A DNA stretch of 64,000 nt. It comes from Alphaproteobacteria bacterium (GTDB taxonomy: Bacteria; Pseudomonadota; Alphaproteobacteria; Caulobacterales; Hyphomonadaceae). The first letter of the stretch is position 1; each line of letters begins with the position of its first letter. A model generated the notes under the pieces. That model searched no databases. It saw nothing but the letters and a program-made list of their open reading frames with translations, and was not told the DNA's origin. The translations under genes were made by a program, and so were the position numbers. Positions 26,625-36,620 of this stretch are shown one piece after another. Where the stretch lies: the NCBI GenBank assembly GCA_018969425.1, contig JAGWYJ010000005.1:1-64000 (forward strand), in the 5' to 3' direction.

Positions 26625-27523
26625 ACTGGCTTACAAACCTTCCTCCGGGTCTCAAGTCCATCTTTTCGAAGAAGGCGGACACAGACAAGGAATCCCTCTG
26701 GGTGAAATGCCCCAAGACGGGCGAGCTGCTCTACCGGGAGGATTTGGAAGCGGCGATGTGGGTGACGCCTGCCGGCGCCCATATGCGCGTCTCTCCTGAG
26801 CAGCGTTTCAAGTACATGTTCGACGGCGGCTTGTGGACGGAGATCCCCATGCCACCGGTGGAGAAGGATCCGCTGAAGTTCAAAGATGACAAGCGCTATA
26901 TCGATCGACTGAAGTCCGCCAAAGCCAAGACAGGCCGTGAAGATTGTATGGTGGCGGCGTTTGGAGAGATCGGAGGGCGTCGCGCGGTCATTCTGGTCCA
27001 GGACTTCGCCTTTATGGGCGGAAGCCTGGGGATGGCCGCCGGAGAGGCTTTCATAAAGGCTGCGGAGACAGCTGTCAGTCGCCGCGCAGCCCTGATCGTC
27101 GTCACTGCATCGGGCGGGGCCCGAATGCAGGAGTCCTCCTTCGCCCTGATGCAGATGCCGCGAACGGTGCTCGCCATTCAGGACGTCAAGGAGGCCAAGC
27201 TTCCGTACATAGTCATTCTCGCTGACCCGACCAGCGGAGGCGTCCTCGCCTCCTATGCGATGCTCGGCGACGTCCACATTGCTGAGCCGGGCGCTCAGTT
27301 GGCATTCACCGGACCGCGGGTGATCGAACAGACCATACGTGAAAAGCTGCCTGAAGGGTTTCAGAGGTCTGAGTTTCTCCGTGAGCGGGGAATGGTCGAC
27401 ATCGTGGCGCCGCGTCGCGAACTGGCGGGGACCCTCGCCGACATACTCGGTATTCTTATGCCCGCCGCGCGCGGTCGGAAATCTCGCGGCGGGGCGGGCG
27501 ATTACGCCCTCGCATCAGACTAG
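26621..27523 (+). CDS. accD: Acetyl-CoA carboxylase carboxyltransferase subunit beta
   Basis: 300 residues from TTG 26621, coupled to trpA by TTGA and preceded by GGAG. The crotonase fold is complete (LVQDFAFMGGSLGMAAGEAF, ASGGARMQE, GGVLASYAMLGD). The N-terminal zinc ribbon has lost its ligands: where E. coli-type AccD has CxxC...CxxC this has KCPKTGELLYREDLEAAMW then VTPAGAHMR, so one Cys remains. Ribbon loss is common in alphaproteobacterial AccD. It works with AccA (59.6 kb) to make malonyl-CoA. Confidence 0.95.
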   Translation: MNWLTNLPPGLKSIFSKKADTDKESLWVKCPKTGELLYREDLEAAMWVTPAGAHMRVSPEQRFKYMFDGGLWTEIPMPPVEKDPLKFKDDKRYIDRLKSAKAKTGREDCMVAAFGEIGGRRAVILVQDFAFMGGSLGMAAGEAFIKAAETAVSRRAALIVVTASGGARMQESSFALMQMPRTVLAIQDVKEAKLPYIVILADPTSGGVLASYAMLGDVHIAEPGAQLAFTGPRVIEQTIREKLPEGFQRSEFLRERGMVDIVAPRRELAGTLADILGILMPAARGRKSRGGAGDYALASD

Positions 27524-27564
27524 GGTCGAGCGCGCTCAGGCCGCGAAGGTGAGGGTGACGCCCC

Positions 27565-28896
27565 GTGGATGGGTTAGACGCGCTTGAAGCAGAGCTGGCG
27601 GTGTTTCGGGACGCCGCACGGCGGGGGGCGCCGGTCTTCAGTCTCGATCTGATCCGCGCGACGCTCCGCACCTTGGGCGATCCTCAGGATCAGCTTGGAC
27701 CGACAGTCCACGTCACCGGGACCAACGGCAAAGGGTCGACGACGGCCTTTCTCCGTTCACTCGCCGAAGCTTCCGGCCGGTCGGTCAGCGTCTTCACTTC
27801 TCCCCATCTGATAAGCGTATGCGAGCGCGTTCGTATTTGCGGCCGCCTGGTTCAGCCGGAGGCGCTCGCCGCCGCCTTGCGCGAGATCCGGACAATCACC
27901 GAAGGCCTGAGCTATTTTGAAGCTCTGACCGCCGCGGCCTTCCTTCTCTTTGCTCGTCGCCGGGCGGATCTCACCCTGATCGAGGTTGGCGCCGGGGGCG
28001 CGGGAGATGCGACCAATGTCATGCGCGAGCCCGCAGCCTGTATCGTCACGCCGGTCAGTCGGGACCATGAAGCGATGTTCGGCGTTGAGGGAGTCGCGGC
28101 TATTGCCCGTATTAAGTCAGGTATTTTCCGGCGTGGGGTTCCTGCGATCATCGCCCCTCAGCCTCCTCTCGCGCTCGCCGTCCTGCGCGAGCAGGCGCGT
28201 GCGGTCGGCGCGCCGCTGACTTTGGCCGCCAGAGACTGGCGTTGCGGCTGGGACGGCGAAGCCTTTGTCTATGACGGCCCCCTGCTCCAGGTTCGAAGTC
28301 CCTGGCTCAGCCTTCCGGGACGACATCAGGCCGTCAACGCGGGCGCGGCGTGTGCTGCGTTCGAGGCGGTTTTTGGAGCTGCATGCGATCCCGATACGAT
28401 TGCCGAGGGACTGCGCTCGGCCTATTGGCCAGCTCGCCTGCAGCGCCTGGGGGCCGGGCCTTTGACAGAGAATTATAGGGGCGCGATTTGGGTGGACGGG
28501 GCGCATAACCCTGCAGGCGCCGAGGCGCTGGCGGCCGCCATTCGCGACCGTCGGCCCACCCTCGGCGGCGACCGTGTGAGCGTAATTCTCGCCCTTCAGG
28601 CGGCAAAGGACCTTTCAGGGGTTCTCGGACCCCTGTGCGAGACCGCTGAGGAGGTTATCGCCTGTCCGCTTCCCGACAGCGGAGGGCAGGAAGGAGGCGA
28701 GGGCGCTGATCCTTCAGCGATTGTCGCTCACGCCCGATCCCTCGGCGTCGAGGCCAGACAGGCGGCGGATCTTGACGAGGCGATCAGACTATCCAAAGGG
28801 GGCGGGGCGCACCGTATCTATGTATGCGGCTCGCTCTACCTCTGCGGGGCCGCTCTCCGATTGAATGGCGAGCAGGCCGATCACGCTCGCGCATGA
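27565..28896 (+). CDS. folC: Folylpolyglutamate synthase / dihydrofolate synthase
   Basis: 443 residues from GTG 27565. A Mur-ligase-type P-loop (VTGTNGKGSTTAFLRSL), FTSPHLISVCERVRI, and IWVDGAHNPAGAEALA identify FolC. It adds glutamates to folates and joins dihydropteroate with glutamate. It follows accD by 41 bp, as in many proteobacteria, and is convergent with the thioredoxin gene, 17 bp apart. Confidence 0.95.
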   Translation: MDGLDALEAELAVFRDAARRGAPVFSLDLIRATLRTLGDPQDQLGPTVHVTGTNGKGSTTAFLRSLAEASGRSVSVFTSPHLISVCERVRICGRLVQPEALAAALREIRTITEGLSYFEALTAAAFLLFARRRADLTLIEVGAGGAGDATNVMREPAACIVTPVSRDHEAMFGVEGVAAIARIKSGIFRRGVPAIIAPQPPLALAVLREQARAVGAPLTLAARDWRCGWDGEAFVYDGPLLQVRSPWLSLPGRHQAVNAGAACAAFEAVFGAACDPDTIAEGLRSAYWPARLQRLGAGPLTENYRGAIWVDGAHNPAGAEALAAAIRDRRPTLGGDRVSVILALQAAKDLSGVLGPLCETAEEVIACPLPDSGGQEGGEGADPSAIVAHARSLGVEARQAADLDEAIRLSKGGGAHRIYVCGSLYLCGAALRLNGEQADHARA

Positions 28897-28913
28897 TCGG
28901 ATCGCTTGGGCTG

Positions 28914-29249
28914 TCAGGCGATGGATCCGGGGGCCGATTCCTTCAGCCATTCCACCATGCGCGTCTTGCTCATGGCCCCCAGATGAGTCGCGGTCACCTT
29001 GCCCTTATCGAACACCATGAGGGTCGGCAGGCCCCGTACGCCGAACTTCCCGGCCGTCAGCGGATTGTCGTCGATATTCAGTTTCACAACTTCGACGGCC
29101 TGCCCGTATTCCTCCGCCAGGGCGTCCAGGTGGACAGACACCTGTTTGCATGGACCGCACCATTCGGCCCAGAAGTCGACCAGGACGGGTTTAGCGGCTC
29201 CGAGGACTTCTGCATCGAAGCTGTCGTCGGTCACGGATTTGACGCCCAT
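28914..29249 (-). CDS. trxA: Thioredoxin
   Basis: 111 residues from ATG 29249, with AAGGAGA upstream; a longer frame to 29315 lacks a site. Active site WCGPC (30-34) and cis-Pro RGLPTLMVF. It reduces cytoplasmic protein disulfides. It is the last gene of the tsaE-amgK-murU-addB-addA-trxA run on the minus strand. Unlike the TrxC at 10.1 kb it has no zinc ribbon. Confidence 0.94.
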   Translation of the reverse strand: MGVKSVTDDSFDAEVLGAAKPVLVDFWAEWCGPCKQVSVHLDALAEEYGQAVEVVKLNIDDNPLTAGKFGVRGLPTLMVFDKGKVTATHLGAMSKTRMVEWLKESAPGSIA

Positions 29250-29338
29250 GGATCGGGTCTCCTTCAGGTGGGAACAGCCAGCTTCCGCCGAAGATAGGGG
29301 CGCAGGCCGTTGCAAGAAACGGTCGTTTCGGAAAGAAT

Positions 29339-32300
29339 CTACATCAACGCGTTTGGCAAGGCCGACTCAAGGTCCGCTACGGGAATTTCCATCAGGCGCG
29401 GTCCATCTGTCCACACCAGCAGGCACCGGATTTTCAGCCCCGGCCACATGGCGCTGAGAACCGCTCTGTAGGCCGCCATCTGAGCCTTATAGCCTGCCCC
29501 GATGTCCTCCACGCGCAACGGGGCGGGTCGATCGGTCTTGAAATCGACAATCAGCGCCTCGTCCCCGGTTCGAACCAGACGATCGACCCTTCCGTTGACG
29601 ATATGCCCCTGAAATGGCCCGATGATCGGAGCTTCGGCTCGCCCGCCCGGGGCGAAGACGGCGGCGAAGGCCGGGTCGGTGAGGACGCGCATGACTGATC
29701 CCACGATCTCGGCGCGTTCGTCCTCCGATAGGAGCGACTGGCGGGAGAGGAAGCCCATGGCGGCCGCCTCGCGTTCGTCCGGTTCAAGATCCGGCAGGGC
29801 TTCAAATAGGGTGTGGATAAGTCGGCCTCGCAGGAGCCGTCGGTCTCGTTCGGGGCCAAGGGCTGCGAGTGCGGGCGGCGTATCGCCTCCGAGGGACGAA
29901 GGCGTGAAGATCCTCGGGGCGGAGGCGCTCGCGGGCGCGGGACGACGAAGCCAATCCGGAGCCCCAGATGAAACGGTCGCTGAGAGACGTCCGCCCAGCC
30001 TTTGGGCGGGTGAACCGAATCTCAGGATATCGCCGTCTGCAGAGGCGATACGCGCCACTCCGGCCCCCCTCTCCTCGAGGCGCGCCATGGCCTGCGCGCA
30101 CAGAGCGTACCAGGATGCGTCATGTCGCCCCGAGGGCCCTGCGTTTCCCATGGCCGCGCCGCAGATCACCAGGCGGTCGCGCGCGCGTGTCAGGGCTACG
30201 TAGAGGAGCCGACGGTGTTCTCGAAGCGCGCGGTCATCAGCCTCTTTACGAAGTGTCGCCGTCATCGGGCAGTCTTTCACCTTCGCAAGCGCCCAGATCG
30301 GCGCGCCGGAGGGCCCCTTGAATACGCCCTCGCCAGAGGCGCGGGGGGCTGAGACTGTATCGGGCGCTATCACAACCGGCGCCTCAAGGCCTTTGGCTCC
30401 ATGCACGGTCATGACACGGATCTCGTCCTGCGCGTCTGAGAGCTCGCGCTTGAGCTCACCTCCGTCGGACTCGATGGCGGATAGGAAAAGCTCGAGGTGA
30501 CACGGGCCCTCAGAGTCAAAGGCAGCCGCCCGATCGAGAAGCGCGCTGAGAGGTTCGCGGGCCTGTCCGCCGAAGCGCGACAGCATAAGTTCCCAGCCCG
30601 TCGGGAGATCGGCGTCGGAAGCCGTCTCAAGCAGTGCGCTCAGGAACTCGAACGGAGGCGAGCTCCTGCGCTCCAGGGCCCCTTCCAGAAATCTGCGAAC
30701 CTGCGCGTGGGGGGGTTCACCCGAGGCCCGCAGCTGGCGCCACAGGCTCTGGCCCGGCGCTCGCTGACTCGCGAGGGGAACAAGATCCGCATCGTCGTCG
30801 AGGCCGCCGAACGGTCCCTTGAGTATTTCTGCAAGCGTGAGGTCGTCTTCAGGACAAAGCGCAAAGCGGATGAGATTGAGGAGATCCTGCACCGGCAAAG
30901 TCTCAAGGAGCTCCAGCCGGTCAGCTCCGGCGACGGGCAGCCCAGCTCTTTTCAGCGCCTGGAGTATGGCGTCGAACAGACCTCCCTTTCGCCCTCTGAC
31001 GAGAATAAGAAAATCACCTGGCTGCGCAGGGCGCAGCGTCTCGCCCTCCCAGATCCCCGCCCCCTCATCGAGTTCTCTCTTTATGTATTCGGCTATCGAG
31101 CGCGCGAGCTTTTGTTTCGGGGAGGCGGCGCTCTCCTGTCCAAGCGGCGCATCCCATGGCTCCCGTTCAGCAACGTCGTCCCGTTGGGTCAGCGGCCAGA
31201 TCTCGACAGACCCCTCATGGTCCTTTCGATAGGCGGTGTGGCGCCATGGGTCGGACATCTGGGCGGTTGAGATCGAAAATGGCGCCGCTCCATTGAACGC
31301 CGCAGGATCAAAGGTTTCGTCGACGAAACCGAGAACGGATCGGGCGGAACGGAAAGACATGTCGAGGCGGGGGTCCTCGAACCGGGTGCGCGATGCGGAC
31401 GCGCGCATCTGGAAGTCCTGTCTCTCAGCGATGAATCGCTCAGGATCGGCGCCCTGAAAGGAATAGATGGACTGCTTCTGATCGCCGACGACGAACAAGG
31501 TGGAAGGATGAGCCCGCTCAACTCCTGAGCCGACGAAAAAATTGGCTGTCAGTGCGCGAATGATGGCCCATTGGGAAGGGCTGGTATCCTGCGCCTCATC
31601 GAGAAGAATATGTCTCAGGCCGCCGTCCAGTTTCCAGAGCACCCATTCGGAGGCGCCCCGCTCGGTGAGAAGATGACGGACCGTGCGAATGAGATCTTCA
31701 AAATCGAGGCCTGCGCCAGCTCGCTTGCGATGGGCGAAATCTTCGAAGACTGCATGAGCTAGTCGAACAAGCGCTGCAGATCGCTCGAACGTCGTTCGGA
31801 CATCAAGGGCGCTCTTCGCATCCCGCATGCGAAGACATTCTCGCCCTGAGAATGTCGGAACAACTTGAAACAGAGAATTCAGGGATGGCGCTTTCGCGAG
31901 CAGATCCTTGGTGTAGAGATTGCGCTTACGTTCATCTCCAAGGCGCGTCTGGAAGATGCCGCAATAGTCGGCGAAGCGGTCCTCGTCGGACCTGCCGGAG
32001 AGCACGCCCTCGATCAGGGTGAACGCATCGCTGCCCGTTGCTCCTGCCTGACGCAGGGCCTCGAGCGTCTGTCTGAGCGTCTCTTTAGGCAGATCTGCGT
32101 TCACGGCTCGGGAGCGTATGGCCTCAGACGTCTCTTCAGGGGCTCCGAGATCCACGCGGAGTCGTTCAATCGCATTTTCAGGATCGCCTGCGCTCCGGAT
32201 GAACTCCTCAAACTCGCTTCGACGGGCGTTGAGGTCCTTTAGGACGATCGAGATCCCCCGTCCTCCGGCCGCCTGGCCTGCGATCCGCGCCGCGTTGCGA

Positions 32301-32851
32301 AGGCGGTCATCTCCGCTGGAGATTATGGCGCCAAGGCTTTCAAATGATCGGTTCCAGAGCTCCATCGCCTGCGGTTCGTCGAGTTCTCGAAATCCGGGAG
32401 CGATGCCCGCCTCCAGAGGAAAGCGTTTCAGGATCCGTCCGCAGAAGGCGTGGAGGGTCTCGATGCGGAGCCCCCCGGGTGTTTCGAGGGCTTGCGCGAA
32501 GAGTTCCCGCGCTCGCCCGATATCCTCGAGAGTGTAGGAGGTCTCCGGCCTGTCTTCGAGGCGCGACAGGTCCGTTCTCAAACGATCTGCGTCCATCACG
32601 CACCACTCGCCCAGGCGCTGAAAGAGACGCGCCTGCATCTCGCTGGCGGCAGCCTTGGTGTAGGTGACGCAGAGAATTTCGTCAGGCCGGACATTTTCCA
32701 GGAGGAGAAGTCTGGCGACGCGGTCGATAAGAACTTTAGTCTTTCCCGACCCGGCGTTTGCGGCAACCCAGGCCGACGCATCGGGAAGGGCGGCGCGTCG
32801 CTGACCGCGAAGCGCCTCCTCGAACTCTGTCCAGGGGAGGATATCGGTCAT
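29339..32851 (-). CDS. addA: Double-strand break repair helicase-nuclease AddA
   Basis: About 1,170 residues; ATG 32851 overlaps the addB stop (ATGA). UvrD-type helicase motifs: ASAWVAANAGSGKTKVLIDR (I), CVTYTKAAASEMQARL (Ia), LLDEAQDTSPSQW (II), VMTVHGAKGLEAPVV (V) and LYVALTRARDRL (VI). The C-terminal PD-(D/E)XK nuclease shows ALIVDFKTDRPAP. With AddB it resects DNA ends for RecA loading, replacing RecBCD. Confidence 0.95.
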   Translation of the reverse strand: MTDILPWTEFEEALRGQRRAALPDASAWVAANAGSGKTKVLIDRVARLLLLENVRPDEILCVTYTKAAASEMQARLFQRLGEWCVMDADRLRTDLSRLEDRPETSYTLEDIGRARELFAQALETPGGLRIETLHAFCGRILKRFPLEAGIAPGFRELDEPQAMELWNRSFESLGAIISSGDDRLRNAARIAGQAAGGRGISIVLKDLNARRSEFEEFIRSAGDPENAIERLRVDLGAPEETSEAIRSRAVNADLPKETLRQTLEALRQAGATGSDAFTLIEGVLSGRSDEDRFADYCGIFQTRLGDERKRNLYTKDLLAKAPSLNSLFQVVPTFSGRECLRMRDAKSALDVRTTFERSAALVRLAHAVFEDFAHRKRAGAGLDFEDLIRTVRHLLTERGASEWVLWKLDGGLRHILLDEAQDTSPSQWAIIRALTANFFVGSGVERAHPSTLFVVGDQKQSIYSFQGADPERFIAERQDFQMRASASRTRFEDPRLDMSFRSARSVLGFVDETFDPAAFNGAAPFSISTAQMSDPWRHTAYRKDHEGSVEIWPLTQRDDVAEREPWDAPLGQESAASPKQKLARSIAEYIKRELDEGAGIWEGETLRPAQPGDFLILVRGRKGGLFDAILQALKRAGLPVAGADRLELLETLPVQDLLNLIRFALCPEDDLTLAEILKGPFGGLDDDADLVPLASQRAPGQSLWRQLRASGEPPHAQVRRFLEGALERRSSPPFEFLSALLETASDADLPTGWELMLSRFGGQAREPLSALLDRAAAFDSEGPCHLELFLSAIESDGGELKRELSDAQDEIRVMTVHGAKGLEAPVVIAPDTVSAPRASGEGVFKGPSGAPIWALAKVKDCPMTATLRKEADDRALREHRRLLYVALTRARDRLVICGAAMGNAGPSGRHDASWYALCAQAMARLEERGAGVARIASADGDILRFGSPAQRLGGRLSATVSSGAPDWLRRPAPASASAPRIFTPSSLGGDTPPALAALGPERDRRLLRGRLIHTLFEALPDLEPDEREAAAMGFLSRQSLLSEDERAEIVGSVMRVLTDPAFAAVFAPGGRAEAPIIGPFQGHIVNGRVDRLVRTGDEALIVDFKTDRPAPLRVEDIGAGYKAQMAAYRAVLSAMWPGLKIRCLLVWTDGPRLMEIPVADLESALPNALM

Positions 32852-35800
32852 TCCTCGCCCTCGTCTGTGGTCCATTCGGCTCTTCGCGCCAGCCGGTCAT
32901 AGTCAGATGGAGACCAGGCGAACTCCGCCCGGGGCTTGGACAGATATGGGGTCGATTCTTCAGCGTATTGATTGATGAGGCGGATAAGCCCCGTGAGGAT
33001 GTCTTCCGCGACATCCGACGGAGGCGCCTTCAGCTTAAGAGGCTGGCCGTTTTCGCGAGCCGTAGATGCTGTGCTGGCGGACATCCGATAGTAGATCAGC
33101 TCCCTGACCGGACCCGGCGCGATAGCGCCGAATCCTACCCGGGTCGCAATCGCCGCCTCCAGCGGAAGCTGGGGCTCAAGTCCGGTTTCGACCTGTTTGG
33201 GCCCCTTCGGCTGGCCGGTCTTGAAATCGATGATGGCGATTGCGCCATCCCTGAGCCCTTCGACGCGGTCTGCCTTGGCGCCGAGCGTGACCTGTCCGGC
33301 CAGGGTGTCGAATACGATTTTCGCCTCGACTTCCGTTTCGATCCGCATCACCTCGGGAGCTCGGGTCTCAAGCCATTTCAGATAACCCTGAGCTGCGCGT
33401 ATCCATAAAGGGCGTTCGAACTCGATCAGGTTCGCCGATGCTCCAGCCGCCACAAGACGTTCGGTGATGAGATAGTCCAGCGAGAGGGTGCGTCCTGAGG
33501 CTTCGTGGGCTTCAACGGCGTCATGAACTGCGGTCCCGCGTTGTGCGGCGTCGATATCAGCGCCAGCGCGCAGGAGTCTTTTCAACCCAAGGACTCTTCG
33601 CGCGAAGTCTCCATATGGATCGCGTATGAGCTGACCGGCCCGGCTCGGGGAGAAGGAGAGAAGCCGGCGGCGATCGAGTGGAGGTCTGGGAGCAGGCGGC
33701 CGGGCGGGTTGGACGCTGTCGACCCGCCTCAGGGCTCTGAGCCAGGCGATTGGGTCTCGGTCCCCGGTTGGGGCAAGAGCGAGATCAGCGCGCTTGGTAT
33801 CTCCAAGCCCTCCCGCGCTCAGTGTTCGAAGACGCCAGATCCAGCGGGACGCCACAGAAGGTTTGTCATCGACTCGACGGGCTCTGAGAAGGATTACTTC
33901 CGGCGCATTGGCGAGTTGGGCGAAATCATGCGCCGACAGGCCGATCCGCTCATCAGGATCGGGAAGGCGTGACAGTTTACGAAGACGTCGATTGAGAAAT
34001 GCGTCGATCGGCGCGGGCTTTGGCCAGGATCCTTCATTGAGGCCTGCGAGGATAATCCGGTCGCGGCTTTGGAGACGGGCCTCAAGCGGACCCCAGATCG
34101 CCAGTCGGTCGTGTTCCGGGAGCTCCGGCGGAAGGGTCATTCGAGACGCGACGGCGTCGGCGAACTCGCACCATTGTCCGGCTTCAACGCCCCCCAGCTC
34201 TCCGCAAAGATCGCGCAGCTGCTCGATGAATGCGGCTCCCATTGCTCCGGAGCGGCCCGACCAGAGACGCTCGCCAAGCGGATCATCAGGATGAGCGGCA
34301 ACTCCCTGGGCAAGCTGCGCGCACGCTTCCGCTGCAACGACACCGTCGATGACCTTTTGGGAAAAGACATCGTGGTAGGGACGAAGAAGGGCGGATAGCC
34401 GGGAGAGCCTTTCGAGGGCTTCAGGCATACCCCCTCGCTGCGCTGCGTCGGAGGAGGCGCAGCGTGCGATCAGATCGTCCAGCGTCTTTGAGAGCCTCGG
34501 ACCCCTCAGGAATCCGCGCTCAAGGACGCTGACGGCGAGGTCTGACCTGCCAGCGGGAAGACCAAGTTGAGTCAGGTCATGTTTCAACAGGGCGAGCAGG
34601 AGCACCGGATCTGCCGGGTCGCGGGCCCACCGCATGACCAGAAGCAGGAAGCCCCCGCAGCGTGATCGATTGAATGCGGTGCCCGCTGAGGGTTCAAGAT
34701 GAATATCCCATCTCTTGAGGATGGCGCTCACCCGTCGCCCGAGTGAAGCTTCGGGTGTCACCAGAGCAGCCGTTTGACCTGGACGCTCGAGCGTCTCCCG
34801 CAACAGCAATGCGGCGGCCATCGCCTCCTCATTCTCGTCTTCCGCCTCGATAAGGGTCACCCCTTCAAGGCCCGCCTCCACCAGAGCCCCCGCCGGTTCG
34901 GGGCGGGCCATTTCGCGCAGCCGGTCATTCCAGCCGCGTGTCGTCTCGGCGGGCGCAAGCGCCTCATTGATGAGGCGACGGCGCGCGGCCTGGGCAGGCG
35001 TCTCGCTTGCCGCGGGCCACTTGCGCACGAGAGAGGGGGCTATCCTCAGGCTCTCGAGGGTCGCGCGAAGAGCGAACTGAGGATGACTGGGCGAGCGCCC
35101 GATGGCGTCCCATCCCGCGTCATCGAGATCCGGATCGAGTCCTGGAAGAATGACGGCGCCTTGCGGAAGCGTCATGACCGCGGCCATCAGACGACGTGTC
35201 GCTGCGGCCGCTCCTGTCGAGCCTGCGATGATAACTGGATGAACCGGCGGTCGCTTCCTCCATCTGGCGGCGAGCGCCTCAGCTGCGAGGCGTCGTCGGG
35301 TCAGTCCGTCGCAGCGGCCGATCTCCTGCAAATGTCTCGGCCAGGCTCTGACGACGATGTCCAGAAAGCGAGAGGATCTGCGCCAGTGTTCAGCGAGGTC
35401 GGCCTCGAGAGACAGAGTCTCAAGGCGCTCCCAGTCTCCGCCGTCATTCATCTCCGCCTGGTCCAGAAGGCTCGCCAGCTCATCCGCCGCAGCGAGAGCT
35501 GATCCCGGCGGCAAGGCCGGGTCTCCTTCCGCCTGGCGCCACGCCTGGATGAGGCGGGCCAGTGCGCCGCGCCGTCGTCCGGCGGAGAGAGCGGGGGGCG
35601 CCTCAAGGGCTTCCGGCCCGATGGAGTCGGCCTCGTCTCCTTCCTCAATATCTCCCAGAGCGCGGATACGAGGCATGATCATGGCGCCGCCCATCTCGCG
35701 ATAAAGGCTCAGGGCAAGTTCGCGGGCCGATCGGCGATTGGGCGTGAAGATGAGCGCATCGGCCAGAGCCTCCGGACGCTGTCGAGCTCCCGTCTCGTCG

Positions 35801-35925
35801 ATCAGCCCCGCCGCCACCGCCTGAAGGAAAGCGGCCGCCGGGGGCAGGCTGAACACTCGGACAGTGTCAGATAGGAACAGACCCTGGTCGCGTGTCAGCG
35901 CGCGGCTCCTCTTGACCTGAGCCAT
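32848..35925 (-). CDS. addB: Double-strand break repair protein AddB
   Basis: 1,025 residues of the alphaproteobacterial AddB type (inactivated helicase plus nuclease). VRVFSLPPAAAFLQA is the family start region, ILAGLNEGSWPKPAPIDAFLNR the helicase-like core, and AIAIIDFKTGQPKGPKQVETGLEPQL the C-terminal nuclease motif. ATG 35925 (GAGGAC upstream) overlaps the 3' end of the murU-type gene by 31 bp. It forms the AddAB complex with the next gene. The iron-sulfur Cys set of Bacillus AddB is not evident. Confidence 0.93.
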   Translation of the reverse strand: MAQVKRSRALTRDQGLFLSDTVRVFSLPPAAAFLQAVAAGLIDETGARQRPEALADALIFTPNRRSARELALSLYREMGGAMIMPRIRALGDIEEGDEADSIGPEALEAPPALSAGRRRGALARLIQAWRQAEGDPALPPGSALAAADELASLLDQAEMNDGGDWERLETLSLEADLAEHWRRSSRFLDIVVRAWPRHLQEIGRCDGLTRRRLAAEALAARWRKRPPVHPVIIAGSTGAAAATRRLMAAVMTLPQGAVILPGLDPDLDDAGWDAIGRSPSHPQFALRATLESLRIAPSLVRKWPAASETPAQAARRRLINEALAPAETTRGWNDRLREMARPEPAGALVEAGLEGVTLIEAEDENEEAMAAALLLRETLERPGQTAALVTPEASLGRRVSAILKRWDIHLEPSAGTAFNRSRCGGFLLLVMRWARDPADPVLLLALLKHDLTQLGLPAGRSDLAVSVLERGFLRGPRLSKTLDDLIARCASSDAAQRGGMPEALERLSRLSALLRPYHDVFSQKVIDGVVAAEACAQLAQGVAAHPDDPLGERLWSGRSGAMGAAFIEQLRDLCGELGGVEAGQWCEFADAVASRMTLPPELPEHDRLAIWGPLEARLQSRDRIILAGLNEGSWPKPAPIDAFLNRRLRKLSRLPDPDERIGLSAHDFAQLANAPEVILLRARRVDDKPSVASRWIWRLRTLSAGGLGDTKRADLALAPTGDRDPIAWLRALRRVDSVQPARPPAPRPPLDRRRLLSFSPSRAGQLIRDPYGDFARRVLGLKRLLRAGADIDAAQRGTAVHDAVEAHEASGRTLSLDYLITERLVAAGASANLIEFERPLWIRAAQGYLKWLETRAPEVMRIETEVEAKIVFDTLAGQVTLGAKADRVEGLRDGAIAIIDFKTGQPKGPKQVETGLEPQLPLEAAIATRVGFGAIAPGPVRELIYYRMSASTASTARENGQPLKLKAPPSDVAEDILTGLIRLINQYAEESTPYLSKPRAEFAWSPSDYDRLARRAEWTTDEGEE

Positions 35926-36620
35926 CGTTCGGCGTCCTCGCGGGCTTCGGGATCTCCGACATGCAGCCAGAAGGCGGACATCACTTCGCCGAAGAGTCGG
36001 TCTCGTGAGAGAAAGGCGTCGAACCAGACATTCGCGGAGAAGGGTTCCGCCGAATAGGCTTGCAGGCGGTCGGCGGAGGTCACATAGGCGCCGGCGAACA
36101 CGTAGGGCGCGCGCGCACGGCCGCCTCGTCGTTCCAGACGTCCGTCTTCAAGCCGGTAAAAGTCGCCCGCGCCTCCGAAGCCGAGGGTGGACGTCATGTC
36201 CGCCAGCAGCAGGATGGCATCCATCCGGTGCGGATCGTAACTTTCTGCAAGGCGCAGAAACGAATCGTCCCCCGGCGTGTCCCAGGTGACGTCCGTGTTG
36301 ATTACAAAAAACGGCTCTTCGCCTAGAAGTGGCAGGGCTTTCACCACCCCGCCTCCGGTTTCGAGGAGTTGCGTCCGCTCGTCGGAAATGAGGATGGCGA
36401 GGTCGTCGCGGCGAGAGAGATGATCGACGATCTGGTCGGCGAAGTGGTGAACGTTGACAATCGCCCTTTCAACTCCCTGCAAGACCAGCTTGTCGAGCGC
36501 CCGGTCAAGCAGGGTTCGTCCGTCAACCTCGATCAGGGCCTTCGGGCGTGTCAGGGTCAGGGGGCGCATGCGTGTCCCGAGGCCGGCGGCCAGCAGCATG
36601 GCGGTGCGGATTACAGTCAT
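35895..36620 (-). CDS. murU: N-acetylmuramate alpha-1-phosphate uridylyltransferase (MurU-type)
   Basis: 241 residues. Nucleotidyltransferase signature LLAAGLGTRMRPLTLTRPKALIEV, followed by FVINTDVTWD (metal site) and ETGGGVVKALP. Partnered with an AmgK-type kinase whose stop overlaps its start by 4 bp, it fits the AmgK-MurU shortcut that turns recovered MurNAc into UDP-MurNAc without de novo MurA/MurB, giving fosfomycin tolerance in species that use it. A general sugar-1-P nucleotidyltransferase is the alternative. Confidence 0.85.
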   Translation of the reverse strand: MTVIRTAMLLAAGLGTRMRPLTLTRPKALIEVDGRTLLDRALDKLVLQGVERAIVNVHHFADQIVDHLSRRDDLAILISDERTQLLETGGGVVKALPLLGEEPFFVINTDVTWDTPGDDSFLRLAESYDPHRMDAILLLADMTSTLGFGGAGDFYRLEDGRLERRGGRARAPYVFAGAYVTSADRLQAYSAEPFSANVWFDAFLSRDRLFGEVMSAFWLHVGDPEAREDAERWLRSRGAAR

